Assembly (NCBI GenBank): GCA_963715055.1
Contig: CAVQRB010000018.1
Location: forward strand, 124,001 to 188,000
Direction: 5' to 3'
DNA from: CAVQRB01 sp963715055
GTDB taxonomy: Bacteria > Pseudomonadota > Alphaproteobacteria > Rhodobacterales > Rhodobacteraceae
Length of the DNA: 64,000 bases
The stretch's first letter is position 1, and every line of letters starts with the position of its first letter. Both the position numbers and the translations under genes were made by a program. The notes beneath the pieces are model-generated. The model searched no databases and was not told the origin of the DNA. It saw nothing but the letters and a program-made list of their open reading frames with translations. Below, piece after piece: positions 8,651-17,048 of this stretch.

Positions 8651-9919
8651 TCAGCCCTTGACGAGGCACGCCATGTAGAACCCGTCCATCCCGCCCAGAT
8701 CGGGCCAATAGTCCGGCCGCAGACGCAGACCACCTTCGACGGTTTGCCAGGCGGGATCGACGCCGGGCAAGGCCAGAGCGGCCCTGTCGACCCGCATGTC
8801 CGAGTGGCGCAAAAGCGCTTCATCGATCTGCACCTCGCCTTCGTCGGGCAAAAGCGAACAGGTGCAAAAAACCATGCGCCCGCCGGGCTTGAGCAGGCTC
8901 CAGGCGTGGTCGATGAATTGCGCCTGAAGGTCGATCAACGCGCCGAACTCCGAGCCGTCCTTGGCGTGCGGCAGGTCCGGATGCCGCCGGATCGTCCCTG
9001 TCGCCGAACAGGGCGCATCGAGCAGAATCGCATCGAAAGCGCCGCTCACGTTGCGCACATCGTCAACCACGAGCGTGGCGTGCAGCTTGGTGCGTGTGAG
9101 GTTTTCTTCCACCCGCTTCATGCGCACCGGCGAGTCGTCCACCGCCGTGACCATGGCACCCGCGGCGGCCAGTTGCATGGCCTTGCCACCGGGCGCGGCA
9201 CACAGATCCAGTACCGATTCGCCGGCGCGGGCTGCGAGAATTTTCGCCGGAAGGGCCGCAGCCGCATCCTGCACCCACCAGTCACCGGCCTCGAAACCGG
9301 GCATCGCGGAGACCTGCCCCGGTGCGGTCAGCCGGATCGAGCCGGTCGGCAGCAGCGTGCCGCCGGTCATCTCGGCCACGGCTTTCGCGTCCGACTTCGC
9401 CGTGAGGTCAAGCGGGGCGCCAGCGAAATGCGCTGCCTCCATTGCGGCCATCGCCTCGCCTCCCCAGGCCTCCACCAGCGGACCACGCAGCCACTTGGGC
9501 AGTCTCGGCGCGCGCAGCGCGGCCCATGCCTCGGGTCCTTCGGCGGCGATCTTGCGCAAGACTGCGTTGGTCAGTCCCTTGAGATGCCCGAGCTTCTTGT
9601 GGCGCGACACGATCTCCACCATCGCATTCACCACGCCATGTGCCGGCGCACCCTGGCAGAGTTCGACCGTGCCGACCCGCAGGACGTTGCGCACCGTCAG
9701 GGGCGGGTATTTGCTCAGGTGTTTCTGGAGCAGCCGGTCCGCCCGTTCAAGACCGCGCAATGTATCCTGCGCCAGACGCGCCGCCCGGGCGCGATCCTCC
9801 GGCGCGAGCTGATCGAGGCTTCCCATGGCCAGAAGCTCGGTCATCAGACGCCCTTCACCAAGGATCTGGTCGAGCAGGTAGACGGCACTTCTGCGGGCCG
9901 GAACACCGGTGTCTGACAT
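8651..9919 (-). CDS. rsmB: 16S rRNA m5C967 methyltransferase, RsmB family
   Basis: A 422-residue SAM-dependent RNA methyltransferase. The N-terminal NusB-like domain (ARRSAVYLLDQILGEG; GTVELCQGAPAHGVVNAMVE) is followed by the Rossmann domain with LCAAPGGKAMQLA. Both active-site Cys motifs are present: DAPCSATGTIRRHPD and CTCSLLPDEGE. I chose the ATG at 9919 (MSDTGVPARRSAV) because it has GGAG upstream, rather than the more distant start 42 nt earlier. It is divergent from the small DUF1674 gene. Confidence 0.93.
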   Translation of the reverse strand: MSDTGVPARRSAVYLLDQILGEGRLMTELLAMGSLDQLAPEDRARAARLAQDTLRGLERADRLLQKHLSKYPPLTVRNVLRVGTVELCQGAPAHGVVNAMVEIVSRHKKLGHLKGLTNAVLRKIAAEGPEAWAALRAPRLPKWLRGPLVEAWGGEAMAAMEAAHFAGAPLDLTAKSDAKAVAEMTGGTLLPTGSIRLTAPGQVSAMPGFEAGDWWVQDAAAALPAKILAARAGESVLDLCAAPGGKAMQLAAAGAMVTAVDDSPVRMKRVEENLTRTKLHATLVVDDVRNVSGAFDAILLDAPCSATGTIRRHPDLPHAKDGSEFGALIDLQAQFIDHAWSLLKPGGRMVFCTCSLLPDEGEVQIDEALLRHSDMRVDRAALALPGVDPAWQTVEGGLRLRPDYWPDLGGMDGFYMACLVKG

Positions 9920-10001
9920 GGGGTAGGTCTCCGATTGGGATTGCCGGGTTGTCTGCGGCAATGACCGGCGTATATCAAGACCTGTGATGGAGAACGATGC
10001 G

Positions 10002-10190
10002 ATGAGCGACGATAAAGCACTCGAAACACGCGACCTGCCGCCCGCCGCCCTGCGGGCTTTGGCGGAAGCAGAGGAGCGCCGAAAGGCCGCACAGGCGCTC
10101 GACTTACCGCCAGAACTGGGCGGCCGCGATGGACCGGAACCCGTCCGCTACGGTGACTGGGAACGCAAGGGCCTTGCGATAGATTTCTGA
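10002..10190 (+). CDS. DUF1674 protein, SDHAF4 (succinate dehydrogenase assembly factor) type
   Basis: A 62-residue protein ending GGRDGPEPVRYGDWERKGLA followed by IDF. This C-terminal signature is shared with eukaryotic SDHAF4/Sdh8, which binds flavinylated SdhA during assembly of succinate dehydrogenase. I chose the ATG at 10002 because GGAG lies 9 nt before it; ATG 9987 and GTG 9984 are in-frame alternatives. No sdh genes are in the window, so the gene is separated from its presumed target. The family assignment is firm; the assembly role in bacteria is inferred. Confidence 0.85.
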   Translation: MSDDKALETRDLPPAALRALAEAEERRKAAQALDLPPELGGRDGPEPVRYGDWERKGLAIDF

Positions 10191-10221
10191 CGTGCCGTCC
10201 GGCGCCAGTCAGGCGCGGAGG

Positions 10222-10578
10222 TTACTTCAGACGAAATTCGGCTGAATCACCCGCCCCCTTGTCAGAGGTGAAGCGTATGCGGTCCGCATTCGCCTCGACT
10301 TCCTGGCAGTTGTACCCCAGCGGATCGCCTCCCCAATAGAGGTCTCGGCAGAAGTATCCGCCCTGCCACGTCCATTTTCCCGTGACCGGCCAGGCTGCAC
10401 CTATTCCGGAAATTGCTCCGTCCTCGCTTACCTCAATATTCACGAAGGGTCTGCGCAACTCCTTTCCGGAGACCAGCGACACAAACTGCGACTGATCGTC
10501 GATCTTGGTGAACTCAGCGTGGACGGCAGTCGCGCCGAGAATCAGGGCGGCGGCAGAGAGGATTGCGATCGCGCGCAT
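10222..10578 (-). CDS. small secreted protein of unknown function
   Basis: A 118-residue protein with a signal peptide (MRAIAILSAAALILGATAVHA). The mature part has a WTWQGGYFCRDLYWGG segment and two Cys residues about 15 apart (YFCRD and YNCQE) that could form a disulfide. I do not recognise the family with certainty. The ATG at 10578 is preceded by GGGAG; the frame opens seven codons earlier. A perfect 8-bp inverted repeat lies just upstream (10603-10642). It is downstream of dapB on the same strand. Confidence 0.7.
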   Translation of the reverse strand: MRAIAILSAAALILGATAVHAEFTKIDDQSQFVSLVSGKELRRPFVNIEVSEDGAISGIGAAWPVTGKWTWQGGYFCRDLYWGGDPLGYNCQEVEANADRIRFTSDKGAGDSAEFRLK

Positions 10579-10602
10579 GTGAGGCTTCTCCCGTTGCATA
10601 AT

Positions 10603-10642
10603 AGTTAGTGTACGCGGGAGATGGGAAATCGGATCACTAACT
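10603..10642. promoter_or_regulatory. inverted repeat upstream of the small secreted protein gene
   Basis: AGTTAGTG at 10603-10610 and CACTAACT at 10635-10642 are perfect 8-bp inverted arms separated by 24 nt. They lie between the 3' end of dapB and the start of the leftward secreted-protein gene, whose start codon is 25 nt away. The region is locally AT-richer. It could be an operator or an RNA stem; there is no T-run to support a terminator. Confidence 0.4.
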
Positions 10643-10659
10643 GCAAGCCGGAGCGCAGC

Positions 10660-11478
10660 TCACTTTTCGCTGAGGCCCAGAACGTCCATCATGTCGTAGG
10701 CTCCGGGTGCGCGACCCCGCCCCCAAAGTGCAGCTTTCAGCGCGCCGCGTGCGAAGACCAAGCGGTCCGTCGCCACATGCCGCAGCACGATACGCTCGCC
10801 GGGTGCCGCGAAAAGCACGTCATGCTCGCCCACGATATCACCGCCACGGATCGCGACGAAGCCGATGTCGCCGCGCTTGCGGGCGCCGGTGATGCCATCC
10901 CGCCCACGGTCCGCCACATCGGCCAAGGCAACACCCCTGCCTTCCGCTGCTGCCTCCCCGAGCATCAGGGCCGTCCCCGAAGGCGCATCGACCTTCTTGT
11001 TGTGATGCGCCTCGATCACCTCTATGTCGAAATCTTCATCCAATGCCGCCGCCACCCGCCGGGTGAGTTGCACCAGCAGGTTCACGCCGAGGCTCATGTT
11101 ACCGGCGCGGATCACGACGGTTTTCGCAACGGCGGGCGCAAGCTGCGCAATCTCAGCCTCGCTCATGCCGGTGGTGCCGATCACATGCACGACACCTGCG
11201 CGCGCTGCTGCGGCGGAAAAGCCGATGCTGGCGGCTGGCGCCGTGAAGTCGATCACCGCATCCGCAGACGCCAGCGCCGCATCGATATCGTCCGTCACCA
11301 TCACACCGCTTTCGGCACCGCCAAGCGCGCGGCCAAGATCCTGCCCGATCCAGTCATGACCCTGCCGCTCCACGGCACCGGTCAGCAGCGCCTGGTCGGA
11401 CGCGGCGATGGTGTCGACCAGCATCCTGCCCATGCGGCCCGAGACGCCCGTCACCACCATTCTCATCGGCTCGCTCAT
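10660..11478 (-). CDS. dapB: 4-hydroxy-tetrahydrodipicolinate reductase
   Basis: A 272-residue NAD(P)H-dependent reductase of the diaminopimelate/lysine pathway. The N-terminal nucleotide-binding motif is VTGVSGRMGRM; VIGTTGMSEAEI is conserved; the catalytic and substrate-binding motif is EAHHNKKVDAPSGTAL. I chose the ATG at 11478 (MSEPMRMVV) because GGGAGAG precedes it. It is divergent from rbfA, with 79 nt between start codons. A probable DapC aminotransferase of the same pathway is encoded at 44350-45534. Confidence 0.96.
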   Translation of the reverse strand: MSEPMRMVVTGVSGRMGRMLVDTIAASDQALLTGAVERQGHDWIGQDLGRALGGAESGVMVTDDIDAALASADAVIDFTAPAASIGFSAAAARAGVVHVIGTTGMSEAEIAQLAPAVAKTVVIRAGNMSLGVNLLVQLTRRVAAALDEDFDIEVIEAHHNKKVDAPSGTALMLGEAAAEGRGVALADVADRGRDGITGARKRGDIGFVAIRGGDIVGEHDVLFAAPGERIVLRHVATDRLVFARGALKAALWGRGRAPGAYDMMDVLGLSEK

Positions 11479-11557
11479 CGCTGTTCTCTCCCTCGCAGAT
11501 CCTTGGCGCCTCTTACCGCGACACGGGCTGCTTGGCAAAGACGCTCTGACGGCGTAA

Positions 11558-11986
11558 ATGGAAGGCATGGGAAAGAACAGATTTCACGAGGGCTCCGGCC
11601 CGTCGCAGCGCCAGCTCCGCGTCGGCGAGTTGATCCGGCGCGCGCTTTCGGAAGTGCTCGCGCGGGGCGACGTGCACGACCCTGACCTCAACAGGCTCTC
11701 GATCACCGTCGGCGAAGTGCGGACCTCTCCCGATCTGAGGATCGCCACGGCCTACGTGCTGCCTCTGGGCGGACAAGGACGCGACGACGTGATCGAATTT
11801 CTGGCGCGGAACAGGGGCGAGTTGCGTACACTTGTGGCAAAGAAACTCGCCCTGAAATTCGCACCAGACCTGCGGTTTCAGCTGGACGAGACCTTTGACC
11901 GGATGGATGAGACGCGCCGTCTTTTCGATCAGGACAGTGTCAAACGGGACACCTTGAGCCCGGACGAAGAGCCGAAGGTCGAATGA
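11558..11986 (+). CDS. rbfA: 30S ribosome-binding factor A
   Basis: A 142-residue KH-like ribosome maturation factor that acts on late 16S rRNA processing and 30S assembly. Conserved segments are RVGELIRRALSEVLARGDVHD, split by the usual VTITxVxxS-like block (LSITVGEVRTSPDLRIATAY), and LRFQLDETFDRMDE near the end. The start may be 11558 or the ATG at 11567 (MGKNRF); neither has ideal spacing to a ribosome site. The stop overlaps the next gene's start by 4 nt. Confidence 0.92.
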   Translation: MEGMGKNRFHEGSGPSQRQLRVGELIRRALSEVLARGDVHDPDLNRLSITVGEVRTSPDLRIATAYVLPLGGQGRDDVIEFLARNRGELRTLVAKKLALKFAPDLRFQLDETFDRMDETRRLFDQDSVKRDTLSPDEEPKVE

Positions 11987-12726
11987 CCCGGCGCGGTGCC
12001 ATAGTCGCATTGGCGTTTCTGGCGGCGGGACCCGCCGCGGCGGTCGATTGCGACAGTCGTGCTGTCGATGGCGTGTCCTACACGATTTGCGAGGTGGACC
12101 CGCGGCAGGACGAGTTGCGGCTCTTTCTCTACGATGACGCAGGCCAGCCATTGGGGCAGTTTTCGACCATCGACAATAAGCTGGCACGCGCCGGTGAGAA
12201 ACTCGCCTTCGCGATGAACGCGGGGATGTATCACGACGACCGGTCGCCGGTGGGCCTTTACATCGAGAACGGTGAGCAGGTGATGCGCCTGATCACCAAC
12301 GCGGGACCCGGCAACTTCGGCCTGCTGCCAAATGGTGTGCTTTGCCTGCGCGAGGGCCGGGCGGATGTGATCGAAACGCTTCGGTTCAAACAGGATAAAC
12401 CTGACTGCCGGAGCGCCACGCAGTCCGGACCCATGCTGGTGATCGACGGGGAATTGCATCCACGTTTTCTCGAAGACGGCACGTCGAAATACATCCGCAA
12501 CGGCGTCGGTACGTCGGATGACGGCACCCGCGCCATCTTTGTGATTTCCGATGAACCGGTGAATTTCCACACTTTCGGGATGCTGTTCCGCGATCACCTG
12601 AAAACACCCAACGCGCTTTTTCTCGACGGCAGCATTTCGCGCCTCTACGCGCCGGACCTGAACCGCGTCGGATTCGGCTTCAGCCTTGGCCCGATGATCG
12701 GCGTAGTGGAACCGAAATCCCCCTAG
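11983..12726 (+). CDS. phosphodiester glycosidase family protein (DUF2233/NAGPA domain)
   Basis: A 247-residue exported protein with a signal peptide (MTRRGAIVALAFLAAGPAAA). The NAGPA-type domain shows FAMNAGMYHDDRSPVGLYIE, NFGLLPNGVLCL, ATQSGPMLVIDGELHP and NALFLDGSISRLYAP. Relatives remove sugars from phosphodiester linkages; here the substrate is unknown and a periplasmic cell-envelope role is inferred. It overlaps rbfA by ATGA, which suggests co-expression with ribosome-related genes rather than shared function. truB follows 81 nt later. Confidence 0.85.
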   Translation: MTRRGAIVALAFLAAGPAAAVDCDSRAVDGVSYTICEVDPRQDELRLFLYDDAGQPLGQFSTIDNKLARAGEKLAFAMNAGMYHDDRSPVGLYIENGEQVMRLITNAGPGNFGLLPNGVLCLREGRADVIETLRFKQDKPDCRSATQSGPMLVIDGELHPRFLEDGTSKYIRNGVGTSDDGTRAIFVISDEPVNFHTFGMLFRDHLKTPNALFLDGSISRLYAPDLNRVGFGFSLGPMIGVVEPKSP

Positions 12727-12807
12727 GGGCAGCAAAGGATAACTTTGCCCTGTACCCACTGCGGCGGTGCGGGTATCTGCGCGCCGGAATGACCAGAAGA
12801 GGCTGAT

Positions 12808-13719
12808 ATGGGACGCAAGCGCAAGGGACGCGATATTTCGGGGTGGCTGGTCGTGGACAAGCCCGCCGGCATGACCTCGACCGCCGTGGTGAGCAAGGTC
12901 CGCTGGGCACTCGACGCCCGCAAGGCAGGTCATGCGGGCACCCTTGATCCCGATGCGACCGGCGTTCTGGCGATTGCCCTAGGCGAGGCCACCAAGACTG
13001 TGCCCTATATCACCGACGCCATGAAGGCCTATGAATTCACGATCCGCCTCGGGCAGGCCACCAACACCGACGATGCCGAAGGCGAAGTGATCGCCGAAAG
13101 CGACGTGCGGCCCGGCGAAGAGGCGATCAAGCAGGCCCTTGGCCGGTTCATCGGCGACATCGACCAGATCCCACCGCAGTTCTCCGCCGTGAAGATCGAC
13201 GGGGAACGCGCCTACAAGCGCGCCCGCGACGGCGAGACCATGGAGATCGCGGCGCGGCCGCTTTTCGTCGAGAGCCTGATCCTGACCGATGTGCCCGATC
13301 CCGATCACGTGACGCTGGAGATGGTCTGCGGCAAGGGCGGCTACGTCCGCTCCATCGCCCGCGATCTGGGTGAAGCGCTGGGGTGCCATGCCCATGTGCG
13401 CCGGCTGCGGCGCATCTGGTCTGGGCCGTTCGACGCCGAGGACGGGCTGACCATGGACAGGATCGAGGCGCTGGCGCAGACGCCGGAGCTCGACGAGCAT
13501 ATCCTGCCGCTCGAGGTGGCTCTCGCCGATCTGCCGGAAGTGACAGCGACCGCTGAAGGAGCCCAACGCCTGCGCAATGGCAACCCCGGCATGGTGATCG
13601 CGCGCGACGTTGACTATGGCGAGGAGTGCTGGGCCTCCTTCGACGGCAAGGCGGTCGCGATCGGTCGCTACAAGTCAGGCGAACTGCACCCCTCCCGCGT
13701 GCTGAACACCGGCGAGTGA
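12808..13719 (+). CDS. truB: tRNA pseudouridine55 synthase
   Basis: A 303-residue enzyme that makes pseudouridine 55 in the tRNA T-loop. The catalytic Asp lies in HAGTLDPDATGVLAIALGEA near residue 50. Other conserved parts are GWLVVDKPAGMTS, IPPQFSAVKIDGERAYKRAR and CGKGGYVRSIARDLGEALG. A ribosome site (AGAGG) precedes the ATG. It forms the expected rbfA-truB-rpsO order, interrupted by extra genes. Confidence 0.96.
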   Translation: MGRKRKGRDISGWLVVDKPAGMTSTAVVSKVRWALDARKAGHAGTLDPDATGVLAIALGEATKTVPYITDAMKAYEFTIRLGQATNTDDAEGEVIAESDVRPGEEAIKQALGRFIGDIDQIPPQFSAVKIDGERAYKRARDGETMEIAARPLFVESLILTDVPDPDHVTLEMVCGKGGYVRSIARDLGEALGCHAHVRRLRRIWSGPFDAEDGLTMDRIEALAQTPELDEHILPLEVALADLPEVTATAEGAQRLRNGNPGMVIARDVDYGEECWASFDGKAVAIGRYKSGELHPSRVLNTGE

Positions 13720-13887
13720 CCTGCCCCGCTTGTTGCAGGCTGTAGCAGTCCTCGCGCGGAAGTGACCGCAAACGCTGCGACATTTCAAGACATGTTACGA
13801 AATCCGGCGCGCCGATCAGGACTGCGAGAGGCGGTGCGGCGTGGCACATCAGTGTCACCGACACACACAGCAACCACAGATTTGATC

Positions 13888-14375
13888 ATGAAACGCACTG
13901 CCATCACCCTGCTGACCGCCGGCGCTTTCGCCACCATCGCCTTCGACATCTTCGGACAGGCGCTCAGCCCGCTTTTCGGCTTCGCCCAACTCGCACCGGT
14001 CGGTCTTGCCGGGGCCACACTGACCAAGCTATTCGGCGCGAACCCGGCCGGGGCGGCACATCTGCTGCACATGCTGACCGGCCCCGTCTTCTATGTGCTG
14101 GGCTACGACCTGATTGCCCGCCCGCTGCAACGCCTTGTCCTTCCCGGCCTGCACTGGAGCGTCACCGCCACGCTCTACGGCGTCGCGCTCTGGTGTTCGC
14201 TCTCTACGGCATGGCGCATCTGGTGGCGGGGATGCCCGCGTTTCTCGGCTTCACCGGCATGACCTCGATCGCGCTCTGGGGTCACGTTCTCTACGCCGCC
14301 GTCGCGGCAGGCATCATCGAGTCGCAGAGCGAATTCTTCGAGTTCCCGAAATCACGCCATCCTGCGCAGGTCTGA
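13888..14375 (+). pseudogene. small multi-TM membrane protein gene with a single apparent frameshift
   Basis: The first frame, from MKRTAITLLTAGAFATIAFD, runs through hydrophobic helices to WSVTATLYGVALW near 14192. The protein then continues in another frame as FALYGMAHLVAGMPAFLGFT to the stop at 14375. One missing G in CTCTGGTGTTCGC at about 14190 would restore LWVFALYGMA and give a membrane protein of about 162 residues with four or five helices. I do not recognise the family. There is no good ribosome site at 13888. It may be a true mutation or a sequence error. Confidence 0.7.
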
Positions 14376-14421
14376 GGCACATAAACCCGGAAAAGGCCGT
14401 GCGCATCGCATGACCTTTTTC

Positions 14422-14456
14422 ATGCCAGCCTTGCCCGCAGTGCGAAAGGCTGGCAT
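14422..14456. repeat. perfect 11-bp inverted repeat
   Basis: ATGCCAGCCTT (14422-14432) and AAGGCTGGCAT (14446-14456) are perfect inverted arms around a 13-nt GC-rich loop. It sits between the frameshifted membrane gene and the DUF1643 gene, ending 9 nt before that gene's ATG. There is no T-run on either side, so it is not a typical terminator. It could fold in the leader of the downstream mRNA. Confidence 0.5.
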
Positions 14457-14465
14457 CTGGCTGTG

Positions 14466-14987
14466 ATGTTGATCAGAACGCACGATGACGGCGAGGTGGC
14501 GTCCGAGGCGATCTATTCGGACTGCGAAGCCTACCGCTACAGCCTCACCCGTGTCTGGGACCGATCCTCAGACCGCCTCGTTTTCGTCATGCTCAACCCG
14601 TCGGTTGCGGACGAACGCCACAACGACCCGACAGTGGAGCGCTGCGAAAGGCGCGCGCGGCGTTGGGAGTTCGGGGCCTTCAGGGCCGTGAACATCTTCG
14701 CCTGGCGCGCAACCGTTCCCGCAGCCTTGCGCAAGGCTGCCGATCCGGAGGGGCCGGACATCGGGACCACCCTTGCCGACGCCGTTGACTGGGGGGACAA
14801 GATCATCGCCGCATGGGGCGTGCATGGCGCCTTCAGGGGTCGCGGGGCGATCGTGGCGCAAGAGCTTGCGGCGAGCGGCAAGCCGCTCTTCCATCTCGGG
14901 CTCACCAAGGCGGGTCATCCGCGCCACCCGCTCTACGTGCCCTATGCGAGAGAACCCGAACGTTGGGTGTTTCCGCGCAGCGATTAA
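14466..14987 (+). CDS. DUF1643 domain-containing protein
   Basis: A 173-residue cytoplasmic protein with the family core FVMLNPSVADERHNDPTVERC and VNIFAWRAT, ending GHPRHPLYVPY. The biochemical function of DUF1643 is not established. The ATG at 14466 follows a GTG codon; no strong ribosome site is visible, and an inverted repeat lies immediately upstream. It stands alone between a damaged membrane gene and an acidic protein gene. Confidence 0.8.
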   Translation: MLIRTHDDGEVASEAIYSDCEAYRYSLTRVWDRSSDRLVFVMLNPSVADERHNDPTVERCERRARRWEFGAFRAVNIFAWRATVPAALRKAADPEGPDIGTTLADAVDWGDKIIAAWGVHGAFRGRGAIVAQELAASGKPLFHLGLTKAGHPRHPLYVPYAREPERWVFPRSD

Positions 14988-15090
14988 CCGGCCATTAAAC
15001 GATTCGACGCTATTGAAAACCCGTTCTGTGGTGCTGATGGCGGTCCCCAAGAGGGTGCGGTGCCGTCGGCCAGTTGAAAGGTTTGAGGGC

Positions 15091-15744
15091 ATGCTCTGGT
15101 TGGCGGGTTTGATGGGTATCGTGGGCGTTGGCGCTGCGTCGCTGGTCGCGGTACACGAGCCGGAAGAAGAAGACGCAGATGACCTGAACGACCAGGACAT
15201 CTTCGACGAAGCCATGATGGTAGCCCCGAACGGTGACTTTCCAGGCCAGGAATTTTCCGACGATGAAACAGACCTTCTCGACGATCCCATGGACGGTGCA
15301 CTGCATGCGGGCCTTCTCGACCCACAGGACATGGCTTTAACCGGCGGGTACGACGTGAACGCCTCCGGCATCGACGACACGCAGCACGCCAGCGCCGAAA
15401 TGGACCAGATGGAACCGGAAGAGCCATTCGATTTCTCCGCCTATGAGGGGCCGGAGTACTCGAATTTTATGACCGGCGACTGGATCACGCAGGCCAAAGG
15501 CTCCGAGATCATCGACTATCAGGCGGAACGCGAAAGCATCGTGGTTGTCTGGGACGACACCGACCTCGAAGCCATCGAGCCGACAATCAATGTCTCTCCC
15601 GACCCCGACGACCCCGAAGTCATGCAGGTCAACATGAATGGCAAGGTGCTCGCAGACGTCTATGGCGATTGCGACCTCAGCGTCGCCGACCTCACGCTGA
15701 TCCCGCTCAGCTCCGCCCTGATCGTAGGGCTGACCCCGGCCTGA
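15091..15744 (+). CDS. acidic membrane-anchored protein of unknown function
   Basis: A 217-residue protein starting with one hydrophobic helix (MLWLAGLMGIVGVGAASLVA). About 130 residues very rich in Asp and Glu follow (EEEDADDLNDQDIFDE). The C-terminal part (GSEIIDYQAERESIVVVWDD, then VNMNGKVLADV) resembles stretches I recall at the ends of Roseobacter RTX-type calcium-binding proteins, although no GGxGxD repeats are present. I chose ATG 15091 because it begins the helix; the frame stays open upstream. Function unknown. Confidence 0.65.
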   Translation: MLWLAGLMGIVGVGAASLVAVHEPEEEDADDLNDQDIFDEAMMVAPNGDFPGQEFSDDETDLLDDPMDGALHAGLLDPQDMALTGGYDVNASGIDDTQHASAEMDQMEPEEPFDFSAYEGPEYSNFMTGDWITQAKGSEIIDYQAERESIVVVWDDTDLEAIEPTINVSPDPDDPEVMQVNMNGKVLADVYGDCDLSVADLTLIPLSSALIVGLTPA

Positions 15745-15928
15745 ACAGCGCACCGAGCACCGATACGCGGGTCAATTGGCAAATCAGTGTTTGCCACCAC
15801 GTGCATTCGCGACTATACGCTCGCATCGTTCCGACGAATCCTGTCTGACGAACGTCCCTCCATGGGCCAGTGCTGGACGACATCCCGGCCTGCGCCATTT
15901 CTGAAACGCTTTTACAAAGGAGCCCCCG

Positions 15929-16198
15929 ATGTCGATCACTGCCGAAGAAAAAACACGCCTCATGAAGGAATATGCGACCAAGGAAGGCGACACCGGTTCG
16001 CCCGAAGTCCAGGTCGCAATTCTCAGCTCGCGCATCGCCACGCTGACCGAGCACTTCAAGACCCACAAGAAAGACAACCACGGCCGTCGCGGTCTGCTGA
16101 AGATGGTGGCCACGCGCCGCAAGCTTCTCGACTACGTCAAGGGCAAGGATGAGTCCCGCTATCAGGACCTCATCGGACGTCTCGGCCTGCGCCGCTAA
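15929..16198 (+). CDS. rpsO: 30S ribosomal protein S15
   Basis: An 89-residue protein that binds the central domain of 16S rRNA. Conserved parts include GDTGSPEVQVAILSSRI, THKKDNHGRRGLLKMVATR and YQDLIGRLGLRR. AAAGGAG lies upstream of the ATG. A clear intrinsic terminator follows 85 nt after the stop. In many bacteria rpsO and pnp are adjacent; here two other genes and a terminator separate them. Confidence 0.98.
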   Translation: MSITAEEKTRLMKEYATKEGDTGSPEVQVAILSSRIATLTEHFKTHKKDNHGRRGLLKMVATRRKLLDYVKGKDESRYQDLIGRLGLRR

Positions 16199-16283
16199 GC
16201 CACCAAGAGAAAGCAGTGTCATCGGAATCCGGTTTTGCCGCTTCCGAAAGCCCCGAAGAGGCGCAATGACCTGCGACACTGGA

Positions 16284-16309
16284 AACCGCGCCCCGGCGCG
16301 GTTTTTTAT
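16284..16309 (+). terminator. intrinsic terminator of rpsO
   Basis: An 8-bp GC-rich stem, AACCGCGC paired with GCGCGGTT (16284-16291 with 16296-16303), has a 4-nt loop and is followed by a T-rich run. Stem, short loop and T-tract all fit a Rho-independent terminator. Confidence 0.85.
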
Positions 16310-16375
16310 TGGCACGGACAGACCCGGCAGGATGAGACGCTTTTCAACCGCGCCGAACCACCGTAGGTCAGAAAT

Positions 16376-16966
16376 ATGCTCACCTTTGCCGCGGCCGTCT
16401 TTTTCCTGATCATCACACCTGGCCCGGGCGTTCTGTCCACCGCAGGCGTCGGTGCCGCTTTCGGTGTGCGCGCTGGAGCGCGGTATGTCATCGGCCTCTT
16501 CATCGGAACGAACCTTGTTTCGCTCGCCGTTGTCAGCGGTTTGACCGCAGTCCTGCTCGCGGATGACCGGCTTCGGACGGCGTTGTTTTTTGCCTCGATC
16601 GCCTATCTGACGTTTCTTGCCCTGCGCATCGGCCTCGCCGGCAGCCGGATCGCCTTTATCGAAAAACAGAAACCGCCTGGCATCCCGGGCGGCATTCTCC
16701 TGCAGGCGGTCAACCCGAAGGCCTACGCGGTCAACACGGCGCTTTTCACCGGCTTCGGCTTCTGGCCGCAGAACCTCGGCGTCGAAATCGTCCTGAAATT
16801 CCTGATCCTGAATGCGATCTGGATTCCGATCCACTTCGCATGGCTCTGGCTCGGCGTCACCCTGCAACGGATGAACCTGCCCATGCGCACGCAACGGATG
16901 ATCAACATCGCCATGGCGTTGTCCATGCTGGCAGTCGTGGTCCTCGCGGCCTTCGCACAAACCTGA
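16376..16966 (+). CDS. LysE/RhtB family exporter (first of three in window)
   Basis: A 196-residue inner-membrane protein with about six hydrophobic segments. It carries the family N-terminal motif TPGPGVLSTAGVGAAFGVRAG and the mid-protein GGILLQAVNPKA. Family members export amino acids or their derivatives; the substrate cannot be read from sequence. It lies after the rpsO terminator and 82 nt before the channel gene, on the same strand. Confidence 0.88.
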   Translation: MLTFAAAVFFLIITPGPGVLSTAGVGAAFGVRAGARYVIGLFIGTNLVSLAVVSGLTAVLLADDRLRTALFFASIAYLTFLALRIGLAGSRIAFIEKQKPPGIPGGILLQAVNPKAYAVNTALFTGFGFWPQNLGVEIVLKFLILNAIWIPIHFAWLWLGVTLQRMNLPMRTQRMINIAMALSMLAVVVLAAFAQT

Positions 16967-17048
16967 CGCGATTCGTCCGATTGGTTGCGCCCTGCCCCAG
17001 GAACTGGCTAGACAGGTATGAAACCGACCCTCCGGAGCAAAATGATCG

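Noticed and set aside
12732..12748. GCAAAG/CTTTGC hairpin after the phosphodiester glycosidase gene
   Set aside because: A short stem without a T-tract; not convincing as a terminator.
15778..15795. GGCAAA/TTTGCC hairpin upstream of rpsO
   Set aside because: Only 6 bp, no T-run and far from the ribosome site; not strong enough to list as an element.
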